Positions 36,432-45,054 of a DNA stretch of 64,000 nt are shown piece by piece. The position numbers were made by a program, and so were the translations under genes. This DNA is from Prolixibacteraceae bacterium (lineage in GTDB: Bacteria; Bacteroidota; Bacteroidia; Bacteroidales; Prolixibacteraceae), in the NCBI GenBank assembly GCA_009773765.1, contig WTWZ01000006.1, positions 40,465-104,464 on the forward strand, given 5' to 3'. Position 1 is the first letter of the stretch. Each line of letters starts with the position of its first letter. The notes beneath the pieces are model-generated. The model was not told the origin of the DNA, made no database searches, and saw only the letters and a list, made by a program, of their open reading frames with translations.

Positions 36432-37745
36432 ATGAACTCTAACCGCAGAAATTTTATCAGAACATCCACCCTTGTAACTGCAGCATTCGGGGTATTTCCA
36501 TCCATTCTAAGAGCAGGTCCGGCCAACGAAAAACTGACAGTTGGGCTAATTGGTTGCCTTGGCATGGGTTTCAGCAACTTAAAAGCATTTTTGAAACAAC
36601 CCAATGTTGAATGTGGCGCTTTGTGCGATGTTGACCAAAATGTACTCAACGAACGGGCTGCGGAAGTGGAAAAACTGCAGGGCAAAAAACCGTTGCTTTA
36701 CACCGATTACCGAAAGTTGCTTGAAAATAAAGACATTGATGCAGTAATTAACGCAACGCCCGACCACTGGCACGCGTTGATTGCCATAAACGCAATGGAA
36801 ACCGGAAAAGCGCTTTACACCGAAAAACCGCTGGCCAACTCCATTCAGGAGTGTAATTTAATGGTTGCCGCCCAAAAACGATACAAAAGCGTGGTTCAGG
36901 TGGGGCAATGGCAGCGCAGCGACCCGCACTGGAAAGCGGTAGTTGATTACATACATGCCGGGAATATTGGCCGCATACGCTCGGTTCGCGCCTGGTCGTA
37001 TGTGGGGTGGAAAGGATCAATTCCGGTTGTGCCCGATTCTGTTGTTCCCGCCGGGGTTGATTACGATTTCTGGCTGGGCCCGGCCCCAAAACGCCCGTTC
37101 AACAAAAACAGGTTTCATTTTACATTCCGCTGGTACTGGGATTATGCAGGACGCTTACTGGCCGACTGGGGCGTTCACCTTCTCGATTATGCACTTTTCG
37201 GGATGGACCAGTATGTACCCAAATCGGTAATGGCAACCGGCGGAAAATATGCTTTCCCCGACGATGCCATGGAAACACCTGATACCTGTATGGCGGTTTA
37301 CGATTTTGGCGATTTTGGCGTTTTGTGGGACCACACCATCGGAATTTACGGTGCAAACTACGGAAACCGCGGACATGGAGTGGCTTTTGTTGGCGAATGG
37401 GGAACGCTTGTGGCTGACAGAAGTGGCTGGGAGGTAATTTCTGAATCTACAAGTGTTTCAGCAAAAAAAGATTTTATAAAGGTACCGCTTCAAAAAGGTA
37501 CAGGGAAAGGTTTGGATTTACATGTCGCCAATTTTATCGACTGTATAAAAACAGGTGCAAAACCCAACTGCGACATTGAAACAGGAGCCCACATCGCCCG
37601 AATTTCACACCTCGGGAACATCTCCTACCGTTTGGGGCGAAAAGTTTTCTGGGACCCGGTAAAGCAGGAATTTAAAGGCGATGCCGAAGCCAATAAAATG
37701 GTTTATGCCAATTACCGGGCGCCATGGGTATTGCCTAAAGTGTAA
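36432..37745 (+). CDS. Tat-exported Gfo/Idh/MocA family oxidoreductase
   Basis: A 437-residue NAD(P)-dependent oxidoreductase-like protein. The N-terminus MNSNRRNFIRTSTLVTAAFG is a twin-arginine signal, so the protein is exported folded with cofactor. The Rossmann core starts KLTVGLIGCLGMGFSN; the family motifs ATPDHWHALIAINAMETGK, YTEKPLANS and YDFWLGPAPKRPFN are present. Such exported paralogs abound in Bacteroidota that degrade polysaccharides or inositols; substrates are mostly unknown. Two further paralogs lie at 40.4 and 41.8 kb on the other strand. Confidence 0.93.
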   Translation: MNSNRRNFIRTSTLVTAAFGVFPSILRAGPANEKLTVGLIGCLGMGFSNLKAFLKQPNVECGALCDVDQNVLNERAAEVEKLQGKKPLLYTDYRKLLENKDIDAVINATPDHWHALIAINAMETGKALYTEKPLANSIQECNLMVAAQKRYKSVVQVGQWQRSDPHWKAVVDYIHAGNIGRIRSVRAWSYVGWKGSIPVVPDSVVPAGVDYDFWLGPAPKRPFNKNRFHFTFRWYWDYAGRLLADWGVHLLDYALFGMDQYVPKSVMATGGKYAFPDDAMETPDTCMAVYDFGDFGVLWDHTIGIYGANYGNRGHGVAFVGEWGTLVADRSGWEVISESTSVSAKKDFIKVPLQKGTGKGLDLHVANFIDCIKTGAKPNCDIETGAHIARISHLGNISYRLGRKVFWDPVKQEFKGDAEANKMVYANYRAPWVLPKV

Positions 37746-37765
37746 TGTTTTGAATCATATTCCAC

Positions 37766-38317
37766 ATGGGATTTAATATTTTGCAAATCAGTTTTAAAAA
37801 AATAGAATCGAAACCGGAATTAGAGGCCATAAAAAACCTCTATATCACTGCATTTCCGCCCAATGAACGAAGGGAATTTGATGAACTCAAAAAGCAGGTT
37901 TATAATGGAGCGTGCCATATAAACCTGATATTGATAGGTGAAAAAATTGCCGGTTTTATCATTCTCTGGAATTTTACCGGATTTGTTTTTCTGGAACATT
38001 TTGCCATCGTCCCCGAACTGAGGGGACAGGGAACAGGAGAGAAGGCAATTGCCGAAATTAAAACCCGTTTTCAAAAAACCATAATTCTCGAAACCGAACC
38101 CCCGGTTGATGAATTGAACAGGCGAAGAATCAGGTTTTACGAACGAAACGGGTTCCACATACTGAAACGCACCTATTTTCAGCCTTCTTATGGAGGAAAT
38201 AAACCCGAGGTTGATTTAACACTGATGAGTACAAATCCTGTTTGTTCGTCTGACGAACTTGAAGAAATTACTCAATCAATTCGAAAAAATGTTTATGAAA
38301 CGGGGCAAACAAAGTGA
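37766..38317 (+). CDS. GNAT family N-acetyltransferase
   Basis: A 183-residue acetyltransferase. The acetyl-CoA-binding motif A reads FAIVPELRGQGTGEKAIAEI, matching the Q/RxxGxG/A loop, and motif B is RFYERNGFHI. It starts 20 nt after the oxidoreductase gene, so it is probably cotranscribed with it. The acceptor substrate is unknown. A second, different GNAT gene follows. Confidence 0.9.
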   Translation: MGFNILQISFKKIESKPELEAIKNLYITAFPPNERREFDELKKQVYNGACHINLILIGEKIAGFIILWNFTGFVFLEHFAIVPELRGQGTGEKAIAEIKTRFQKTIILETEPPVDELNRRRIRFYERNGFHILKRTYFQPSYGGNKPEVDLTLMSTNPVCSSDELEEITQSIRKNVYETGQTK

Positions 38318-38375
38318 TCTTTGTTATTCGTAAATCTGGGCAACTTAAAACGGATTCAAACAAATACCAAAACTT

Positions 38376-38909
38376 TTGATTCTCAGCAACGAAAATATTA
38401 AACTTCGCCCTTTAACGCCTGATGACAAATACAGGTTGGCTAAACTTGCAAACAATCCACGCATTGCGAAAAACCTGCGCGACGGTTTTCCACATCCATA
38501 CACACTTGCCGATGCGGAGAAATTTATTCAGGCGTTTGCAGCACAGGATCCGCAACAGATTTTTGCCATTGAATATATGGGTGAATATGTTGGAAATATC
38601 GGGTTACATAAGGGAACCGACGTTTACCGCAAATCGGCCGAAATTGGCTACTTCCTGGGCGAACCTTACTGGAACATGGGAATTGCTGCAAAAGCAGTAA
38701 CCCTTATTTGTGATTATGGTTTTAAAAATATGGATATCGTTCGCATTCACGCTGGTATTTTTGAGTTTAACCCGGCATCGATGCGGGTGCTGGAAAAATG
38801 CGGTTTTAAAAGGGAAGCCGTCCGCGAAAATGCAGTGTTTAAACAGGGAAAGGCCTGGAATGAAATGATATATGTTAAACTAATTGAGGATAAGATTGTT
38901 GAGTGCTAA
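38376..38909 (+). CDS. GNAT N-acetyltransferase, RimJ/RimL-like
   Basis: A 177-residue Acetyltransf_3 protein: IKLRPLTPDDKYRLAKLANN at the start, YFLGEPYWNMGIAAKAVTLI as the CoA-binding loop, and FEFNPASMRVLEKCGFKRE near the end. No in-frame ATG precedes the domain; the best start is a TTG at 38376 (MILSNENIKLRP), which would be unusual for this organism. RimJ/RimL-like enzymes acetylate protein N-termini or small molecules, and the target here is not predictable. Confidence 0.88.
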   Translation: MILSNENIKLRPLTPDDKYRLAKLANNPRIAKNLRDGFPHPYTLADAEKFIQAFAAQDPQQIFAIEYMGEYVGNIGLHKGTDVYRKSAEIGYFLGEPYWNMGIAAKAVTLICDYGFKNMDIVRIHAGIFEFNPASMRVLEKCGFKREAVRENAVFKQGKAWNEMIYVKLIEDKIVEC

Positions 38910-39093
38910 TTATGGTGCTTTTTATGAACCGGAACGGGGGGACTATTTATTTATGAAGATATTTATAAACGGATGAGTGCCTTTTCGTTTTACCTGTTGG
39001 ATAAGATGATACCGGCTCATTGGCTGCGGAGTAAACAAACCTGTGTATATAAATAAATTGCGTGTGATAATAACAAACGAAGTCCATTGAAAG

Positions 39094-40260
39094 TCAATTC
39101 TGTTTATTGAGCATATTTTTGATTGCAGAACTCATTATATCGTTGTCAGAATAGGTCATCCGGTAAAACGGGGTTTTTTCAACCCATTTAAAAAAGGCTT
39201 CTACAAATGCGGGGTTCGGGTTAACCCAGGTTTCTTTTAACAACAGTTGAAGCGCTTCTTTTTTACTCACCTCCGTAATACTGAACCCGGCTCCGGCCTG
39301 ATAACTGACAAAAATAAAACCAGCTACGCAAATTCCGTTACACTGTTTTTCGGGGAAATTATGAACAGGTAAATACCTGGCCATTTTACCTGTGGAGGCT
39401 TTTTCAGGTACTTTTCCGCCCAGTTCGGGATAATATTTGGAAAGTACAGAAAAAGCGCCCTCTTTTACCGACATGGAGGCAGGGAAGGGATAAACATGTC
39501 CGTCGGGGGCTGCAGCAATAAAATCATCGGAAATATAACCCAGTCCATTTGCTTTCAGGATAGCGGAAACCGTACTTTTACCGCTCCCGGCAGCAGCCGA
39601 AAATATAATTGCGTTATTGTCAGAATAAACCCCCGATGCATGCAGCATGCACATCCAGCCGGCAAATGGCTTTTTGTAAATGATGCTGTAAATCAGTTGC
39701 AATATGGCGCCCTTGTAATATTCCACGGCATTAAAATTAAAAGCTTCTGTTATTTTATGGTTGCACGAAACAACAAATAAATTCCCGGAACGATAACAGC
39801 GGATGTGATGTTTTGATACAGGCTGTTCTTCTGTTTCGAGATGAGTAAACGGCGGATGGACCAGGTGCTGTAACCACTCATCCTGATAATCAACGCGGAT
39901 GACTGTTTTTCCGAATTTATAATAACTTCTGAAGCTGAAGTCTTCGGGAACAGGTTCATGTTTTGCTTCTTTCTTTTTTGAAACCTGATTTCCATTTTTT
40001 GTGCGGTTTAATTGGATGATGAATTGAATTGTTTCATCAACAAAGGTATCGGTCTCTGCTTCAGGACTGCTGTATTTTTTACGGCAGGTTTCTTTAATAA
40101 CTGCTGTTTCGTTTCTCCCTGTAAAAAGTTGTAAAACAAAAAATGCAGGTTCTTCCATTAGTAAAAAAGACCCGCTCCGTTTAAACCAAACTGCCCAAAC
40201 ATTGCCAAAATCCTGAATTACCAATGGGCAAATATTGTTGTTGATGATATTTGATTTCAT
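39094..40260 (-). CDS. PqqD-like domain fused to HPr-kinase-like P-loop domain
   Basis: The start at MKSNIINNN (40260) is chosen over an upstream in-frame start at 40323 because the extension is low in family-like sequence. Of 388 residues, about 10-90 look like a PqqD peptide-binding domain. Residues about 200-380 form an HprK-like kinase fold with P-loop SAAAGSGKST and the following YISDD. Such 'HprK-related' kinases usually accompany peptide-modification or lasso-peptide clusters. No precursor peptide, radical SAM enzyme or synthetase is visible nearby. The role is therefore open; the domain assignment is moderately sure for the kinase and weaker for PqqD. Confidence 0.7.
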   Translation of the reverse strand: MKSNIINNNICPLVIQDFGNVWAVWFKRSGSFLLMEEPAFFVLQLFTGRNETAVIKETCRKKYSSPEAETDTFVDETIQFIIQLNRTKNGNQVSKKKEAKHEPVPEDFSFRSYYKFGKTVIRVDYQDEWLQHLVHPPFTHLETEEQPVSKHHIRCYRSGNLFVVSCNHKITEAFNFNAVEYYKGAILQLIYSIIYKKPFAGWMCMLHASGVYSDNNAIIFSAAAGSGKSTVSAILKANGLGYISDDFIAAAPDGHVYPFPASMSVKEGAFSVLSKYYPELGGKVPEKASTGKMARYLPVHNFPEKQCNGICVAGFIFVSYQAGAGFSITEVSKKEALQLLLKETWVNPNPAFVEAFFKWVEKTPFYRMTYSDNDIMSSAIKNMLNKQN

Positions 40261-40361
40261 GTGGCTTAAAAATAAGAATAAACCGGTACTCACATTTATC
40301 GATTTTTCGCAGAGGGGCAACAAAGAACGGATTTATGTACCCGAATCATCCAAAAACTGCA

Positions 40362-41672
40362 CTACACTACCGGCAATTTCCAGTTTTCGCTGTAATTGAG
40401 CTTTATCAGTTGGTTGGCTTCCTCCTCGGCAAATGATTTTGTTGTATCGTCCCAGTGAATCCGGTTTCCAACCCGATAGGCAATATTCCCCATTTCGGAA
40501 ACTATGGCAGTTTTTGCTCCAATTTCAACCGGGGTATTTAATTTTCCACCTTTTCGGATACATTCAAGAAAATTCAAAACATGTTCATCCATTCCATCGC
40601 CATATTCCTTTTGCTTTTTGCCCTCGAAGAAAGGTTGTTTTTCAGCGTTGTTCCTTTCGGAAATGGTTTCCCAGCCTCCGCGATCGACAACCAAAGTACC
40701 TTTATTCCCTACGAAAGCAACTCCGTGGCCTTTTCCGTAAGGGCCCATTCCCGGATTTAATCCGCATTCCCAAATCATGGTATGTTTCGGATAACTGTAA
40801 ATGGCCTGCTGAATATCGGGAGTTTCAAGGGTCCCGGGTTCGTGGTAATAAATTCCGCCACCGGGAGAAATGGATAGTGGCATACCGGCATCCATTCCAT
40901 GAAGGGCAAAATCGAGCAGGTGAACGCCCCAGTCGGTCATTGCGCCGCCGGCATAATCCCACCACCAGCGAAAATTATAATGATACCTGTTCAGGTTGAA
41001 CGGGCGTTTTGGCGCCGGGCCCAGCCAGAAATCGTAATCAACATGAGCAGGCGCTTCGGAATCGGGATGATATGGGTACGGGGTGTTATAACCTTTGTAA
41101 ATCCAGGCTTTTACCAGATGAACATCGCCAAGTTGCCCCGATTTCACAATATCAGATGCCTCGAACCAGTGTTTTGAACTGCGTTGCCACATGTTCACCT
41201 GTACCTTCAATTTCGGATGTTTTGCAGCGGCTTTTACCATCGCGTTACATTCCTCAATACTGTGTCCCATTGGTTTTTCAACAAAAACGTGTTTACCAGC
41301 ATCCAAAGCCATCATCATCATTATGGCGTGCCAGTGGTCGGGTGTCCCTAAAATTACTGCATCAATATCTTTGTTTTCGAGAACTTTTCTGAAATCGACA
41401 TAAGTTTGCGGACGTTTGCCGGTTTGCTTTTCAACTGCAGCCGCTTTTTCTTCCAGCACTTTCGAATCAACATCGCAAAGTGCAGCACATTCAACATTTT
41501 CCTGTTTTAAAAAGGAGGATAAATCACTCCAACCCATCGAGCGGCAACCGATTAAACCAACGGTTACTTTTTCTGAAGGTGAAGCACAGGCATTTAAAAT
41601 AGTCGGGGCAACACTGACTGCCGCAGCAGCAGCGGCTGTATTCTTAATAAATTTTCTCCTGTTAAAGTCCAT
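40362..41672 (-). CDS. Tat-exported Gfo/Idh/MocA family oxidoreductase
   Basis: A 436-residue paralog of the protein at 36.4 kb. The N-terminus MDFNRRKFIKNTAAAAAAVS has a twin-arginine motif and ends in a lipobox-like ILNAC, so the protein may be both Tat-exported and lipidated. The Rossmann core begins KVTVGLIGCRSMGWSD, and GTPDHWHAIMMMMALDAGKH, VEKPMGHS and YDFWLGPAPKRPFN follow. The active-site lysine is in EKP. Its substrate is unknown. The 102-nt gap to the next paralog suggests one transcription unit reading 44162 to 40362, with the isomerase-like gene first. Confidence 0.93.
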   Translation of the reverse strand: MDFNRRKFIKNTAAAAAAVSVAPTILNACASPSEKVTVGLIGCRSMGWSDLSSFLKQENVECAALCDVDSKVLEEKAAAVEKQTGKRPQTYVDFRKVLENKDIDAVILGTPDHWHAIMMMMALDAGKHVFVEKPMGHSIEECNAMVKAAAKHPKLKVQVNMWQRSSKHWFEASDIVKSGQLGDVHLVKAWIYKGYNTPYPYHPDSEAPAHVDYDFWLGPAPKRPFNLNRYHYNFRWWWDYAGGAMTDWGVHLLDFALHGMDAGMPLSISPGGGIYYHEPGTLETPDIQQAIYSYPKHTMIWECGLNPGMGPYGKGHGVAFVGNKGTLVVDRGGWETISERNNAEKQPFFEGKKQKEYGDGMDEHVLNFLECIRKGGKLNTPVEIGAKTAIVSEMGNIAYRVGNRIHWDDTTKSFAEEEANQLIKLNYSENWKLPVV

Positions 41673-41774
41673 AATAAAAATTTTCTTTTTGAATCATACA
41701 ATTTTTCGAGTCGGTAAAAATACTTTTTATGAAATTGATTTTATTGGAATTTATTGGAAAAATCCTGTACAATT

Positions 41775-42950
41775 TCAACTAAAAACAATCAGATTTTCAA
41801 GTTTCCACGGATCGCGTTCATCCCTTGAGCGCAGTGAGTTTGCTTCTGCATCATTCACAAATTCTTCTTTTCCGGGGTCCCACAGAAGTTTTCGCTGCAG
41901 TTTCATGGCAATTACTCCCATGTGCGCAATGGTTGCCGAACGGTGCATATCTTCTGCGGGATGGTAAGGTTCTTTGCGCGATTTAACACATTCAATAAAA
42001 TTTGCCTGCTCGGTTTTTGCAGTGTAAAGTTGAATTTCATCCTGTGTTAAATCAAGTTTCAGTAACTCTGAATCGCTTGCCTGCAAAGGTTTATTCCAAC
42101 CTTCCACCAATAACCAGCCGTTAGTCCCCTCGATGTAAATCTCAATACTTTCGCCATGAACATCCATTTCAAGGCCATTTTCGTAACGGTATTTCAGCGT
42201 GTATTTGTTAAATGTATCGTAATAGCCTTCTGCGGGCATTGAACCAACACCTTCAACCTCATCCGGGCCCCATTTTTCGGTACCGTTGCACCATTGTGCA
42301 TTGTCAATCAGGTGGGCGCCCCAATCGGCGATACTGCCCACCGAATAATCGCTGCACCAGCGAAAATTGAAGTGTGTTTTACCAGGAGAATAGGGCGAAT
42401 ACGGAGCAGGGCCTAACCACATTTCCCAGTCGAAATCCTTCGGGACTGGCTGAATGGAAGTATCTTTTGAAACACGGATGGAATGTTCCCCTGGTAAACC
42501 TATTCTCATTTTTGTTATGGTTCCAATATGCCCGTTTCGCACAAGTTGAGCCATGCGGTAATAAGGCTCCAGCGACCGGTCTTCGATACTGGTAGCAAAA
42601 ATACGATCGGTTTTTCCGATGGCATTTACAAGTTTTCTTCCCAAATCGATGGTCCAGGTTGGTTTTTCGCAACTAACATCCTTGCCAGCCTGCAACGCCA
42701 TAATTGCCATGTGAACATGCCAATGGTCGGGTGTAGAAATCTGCACTGCATCAATATCTTTTCGTTCCAGCAGGTCGCGAAAATCGGAATACATTTTGCA
42801 ACTGCTGTCGCCCATGGTTTCGTCAACAGTGTGTTTTGCTTTCAGCATCCGGCTTTTATCCACATCGCAAACCGCAACAATCCGGCAATCGGGAACATCA
42901 AAAAAATGTTTCATGTTCCAAAGTATTCCGTGTTCTCCGGTGCCAATCAT
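41775..42950 (-). CDS. Gfo/Idh/MocA oxidoreductase, 5' end damaged by repeat tract
   Basis: The open frame from ATG at 42950 gives 391 residues but starts inside the Rossmann fold (MIGTGEHGILWN). Family motifs STPDHWHVHMAIMALQAGKD, CEKP and WEMWLGPAPYSPYSP are present. Upstream, the same frame continues without a stop to 43073 and encodes VIKNTALVTGG, IIAVPTIIPSC, AKGANDKITLG: the rest of a Tat/lipobox signal plus the first strand. The expected start and RR motif are missing, because DNA from 43050 on is a heptamer repeat tract that also supplies an in-frame stop. Either an unusual start codon is used or the gene is now non-functional. Confidence 0.8.
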   Translation of the reverse strand: MIGTGEHGILWNMKHFFDVPDCRIVAVCDVDKSRMLKAKHTVDETMGDSSCKMYSDFRDLLERKDIDAVQISTPDHWHVHMAIMALQAGKDVSCEKPTWTIDLGRKLVNAIGKTDRIFATSIEDRSLEPYYRMAQLVRNGHIGTITKMRIGLPGEHSIRVSKDTSIQPVPKDFDWEMWLGPAPYSPYSPGKTHFNFRWCSDYSVGSIADWGAHLIDNAQWCNGTEKWGPDEVEGVGSMPAEGYYDTFNKYTLKYRYENGLEMDVHGESIEIYIEGTNGWLLVEGWNKPLQASDSELLKLDLTQDEIQLYTAKTEQANFIECVKSRKEPYHPAEDMHRSATIAHMGVIAMKLQRKLLWDPGKEEFVNDAEANSLRSRDERDPWKLENLIVFS

Positions 42951-43049
42951 GCCAAGCGTAATTTTGTCGTTCGCCCCTTTTGCACACGATGGAATGATTG
43001 TGGGAACAGCAATAATTCCGCCGGTTACCAGCGCCGTGTTCTTAATGAC

Positions 43050-43300
43050 TGGATTCTGGATTCTGGTTACTGGTCACTGGTTACTGGTTACTGGTCACTG
43101 GTCACTGGTCATTAGTCTTGATATTTGATGCTTGATGCTTGATTCTTGATACCTGATATTGGTTTTTGTCTTTTGTCTTTTTGTCTTTTTGTCTTTTGTC
43201 TTTTGTCTTTTGTCTTTTGTCTTTTTGTCTTTTGTCTTTTGTCTTTTTGCCAACTGCCTACTGCCTGCTAACTACTGCCTACTATTTACTTACACTGCTT
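43050..43300. repeat. Composite period-7/8 tandem repeat tract
   Basis: About 250 bp made of four successive repeat types, mostly 7 bp: TTACTGG/TCACTGG units (43050-43120), TTGATGC/TTGATAC units (43120-43160), TTTTGTC and TTTTTGTC units (43164-43250), and AACTGCC/TACTGCC units (43250-43290). It lies between the damaged oxidoreductase and the isomerase-like gene and overruns the 5' end of the former. No protein is encoded. Confidence 0.9.
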
Positions 43301-44162
43301 ACTGATTGATCTGGCTAATGTATTTTTTCCAGGTTGTTACCGATTCTTTTAAAAAGTCTTCGGGCTGACCTTTTATGTTGTAACACTGCAGCCCGATTGG
43401 GTTTTTGTATCCTGATTCTTTTAGTATTTTCAACACATTCAGCACATCATAATTTCCTCTGCCCAACGGCTGAATCAGGCGATCCCAGCCCATTTGATGC
43501 GTGTCTCCTTTATCAGCACCATTAATGGAAACCAAAAACAGATAAGGCATGGCATTTTTTAGTTTTTGCTCCAGTTTTTCAGGTTCATCTTTTTTCAGAA
43601 AATGACATAAATTGAAAACAGTCCCCACGTTTGTCTGGTTTATTTTTTTAGCCAGCCTGACGCCGTCATCCACTTTTTCGACCCAAAAATCAGCATGTGG
43701 ATAAAAAGCAATTTTCACTCCGTATTTCTGAGCATAATCAGCCAGATCGCCAACAATTTCGATGCATTTTGCATCTCCGGCAGAATCGGATGGCGAATAC
43801 TTTTCACTGTGAACATGCACCCACAAATGCAGTCCGGTATTTTTGAGTTTTTCAATATAATCTTTTAACCGGATGTCGTAAGGTTGTTCCTTTTCAAGGT
43901 CGATTTGAATGTAAAGTGTAAAAAGCCGGAGGTCATTTCGTTTTAGTTCGGGCATCATTCCATCTAATTTATCGAGCCCGATTAATTCGACACCATCGAA
44001 CCCGGATGTTTTTACCAAATCGGCCCAGTATTCCGGCGAATCGGATTTAGCATTCCACAATCCATCTTCGAAAACGAAAAATGGAGGATTAAAATTCTGG
44101 GCAGAAACAAAATTACAGAGAATGAAAGCGGGAATTAAGAGAAAGAATTTGAACCGGTTCAT
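43299..44162 (-). CDS. Exported sugar phosphate isomerase/epimerase-like TIM barrel
   Basis: A 287-residue secreted protein with signal peptide MNRFKFFLLIPAFILCNFVSAQ split at residue 20 by me, followed by an AP_endonuc_2-type barrel: WADLVKTSGFDGVELIGLDKL, LWVHVHSEKY, VKIAFYPHADFWVE, GTVFNLCHFL and NPIGLQCYNI, with metal-binding His/Glu positions typical of xylose-isomerase-like enzymes. Such proteins often sit with Gfo/Idh/MocA oxidoreductases and act on keto-sugars or inositols. It is the first gene of the minus-strand group 44162 to 40362. Confidence 0.88.
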   Translation of the reverse strand: MNRFKFFLLIPAFILCNFVSAQNFNPPFFVFEDGLWNAKSDSPEYWADLVKTSGFDGVELIGLDKLDGMMPELKRNDLRLFTLYIQIDLEKEQPYDIRLKDYIEKLKNTGLHLWVHVHSEKYSPSDSAGDAKCIEIVGDLADYAQKYGVKIAFYPHADFWVEKVDDGVRLAKKINQTNVGTVFNLCHFLKKDEPEKLEQKLKNAMPYLFLVSINGADKGDTHQMGWDRLIQPLGRGNYDVLNVLKILKESGYKNPIGLQCYNIKGQPEDFLKESVTTWKKYISQINQ

Positions 44163-44393
44163 TATATTGATTTAGGTTGATTTAAACTTCGAATTACTTC
44201 AGGTTCAAAATTATTAAATTCGGCTAATAAATGTTATCGAAATTGAAATTCTATTACTTTTAATGTGACATTTTTTTCTAAAAACTCATTTACCACAATG
44301 ATTTTACTGAAAATACCAGGAGCATGAAAAAGCTGTTTATTCTATATGTTGACCAATTGGTCATTTTTTAAAATAATTTAACACTAAATCTAT

Positions 44394-44439
44394 TGCATTT
44401 TTTTTTAACTGTTTTAAATTTGACCGAACGTTCAATCAA
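44394..44439 (+). promoter_or_regulatory. Promoter with overlapping palindromic operator of the TetR gene
   Basis: TAAATTTG at 44415-44422 fits the Bacteroidota -7 box (TAnnTTTG), with a TTG 18 nt upstream (44394-44396) as a -33 candidate. A perfect 20-bp palindrome, TTGACCGAACGTTCAATCAA, spans 44420-44439, overlapping the -7 box and ending 10 nt before the TetR start codon. Binding there would block transcription, so the regulator is probably autorepressed and controls the cluster downstream. Confidence 0.7.
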
Positions 44440-44449
44440 AATTAAAATA

Positions 44450-45052
44450 ATGTCGCCAAGAAGTGCAAAACAATACAGCGAAATCAGGAAACAAAAAAAG
44501 GAACTGATAATGGAAACAGCGCTTGAACTGTTTGCCCAAAATGGTTTTCACGCCACGTCGATGAGCCAGATTGCAAAAAAAGCAGGTATTTCAAAGGGCC
44601 TCGCCTACAATTATTTTCAAAGTAAAAATGAAATACTGGAAGAAATTCTCGAAACCAGTTCCAAAGAAATCTATAAAAACATTGATATTAATCACGATGG
44701 AATTTTAACCGATGAAGAATTTTACTTCTTTATTAAAAAAACTTTTCAATTGATAAACAGAAACAGAAGATTTTGGAAACTCTACACCTCGGTTGTTTTG
44801 CAAACCAATATCCTTGAAGAAAAAAACAAGTCGATGGTGGAAAAGTTAACTCCTGCTTTCGATCTTATCAGAAATTTTCTGATTTCGAAAGGAAGTAAAG
44901 ATCCGGACGGTGATATGATGGTAATCAGCACTTTACTTAAAGGTGCCTCTGTAATTATGATTTTTTCTGATTTTTACCCTTCCGAACTTTTGGAGGAAAA
45001 AATAATTGCTGCAATTCAACGAATACTTTCGAATAACAATGTAACTGTTTAA
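44450..45052 (+). CDS. TetR/AcrR-family transcriptional repressor
   Basis: The start at MSPRSAKQYSE (44450) is preferred over a TTG at 44393, which would place the operator inside the gene. The 200-residue protein has the TetR helix-turn-helix at about 12-60 (METALELFAQNGFHATSMSQ, then IAKKAGISKGLAYNYFQSKNEIL) and a divergent helical ligand-binding domain. It is followed after 2 nt by the LolA-like gene, so it heads the export cluster and most likely represses it until a hydrophobic ligand binds. The 20-bp palindrome just upstream is the likely operator. Confidence 0.93.
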   Translation: MSPRSAKQYSEIRKQKKELIMETALELFAQNGFHATSMSQIAKKAGISKGLAYNYFQSKNEILEEILETSSKEIYKNIDINHDGILTDEEFYFFIKKTFQLINRNRRFWKLYTSVVLQTNILEEKNKSMVEKLTPAFDLIRNFLISKGSKDPDGDMMVISTLLKGASVIMIFSDFYPSELLEEKIIAAIQRILSNNNVTV

Positions 45053-45054
45053 AT

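Noticed and set aside
43050..43300. Possible CRISPR array
   Set aside because: Units are 7-8 bp, contiguous and without spacers; no cas genes are present. It is a simple tandem repeat tract.
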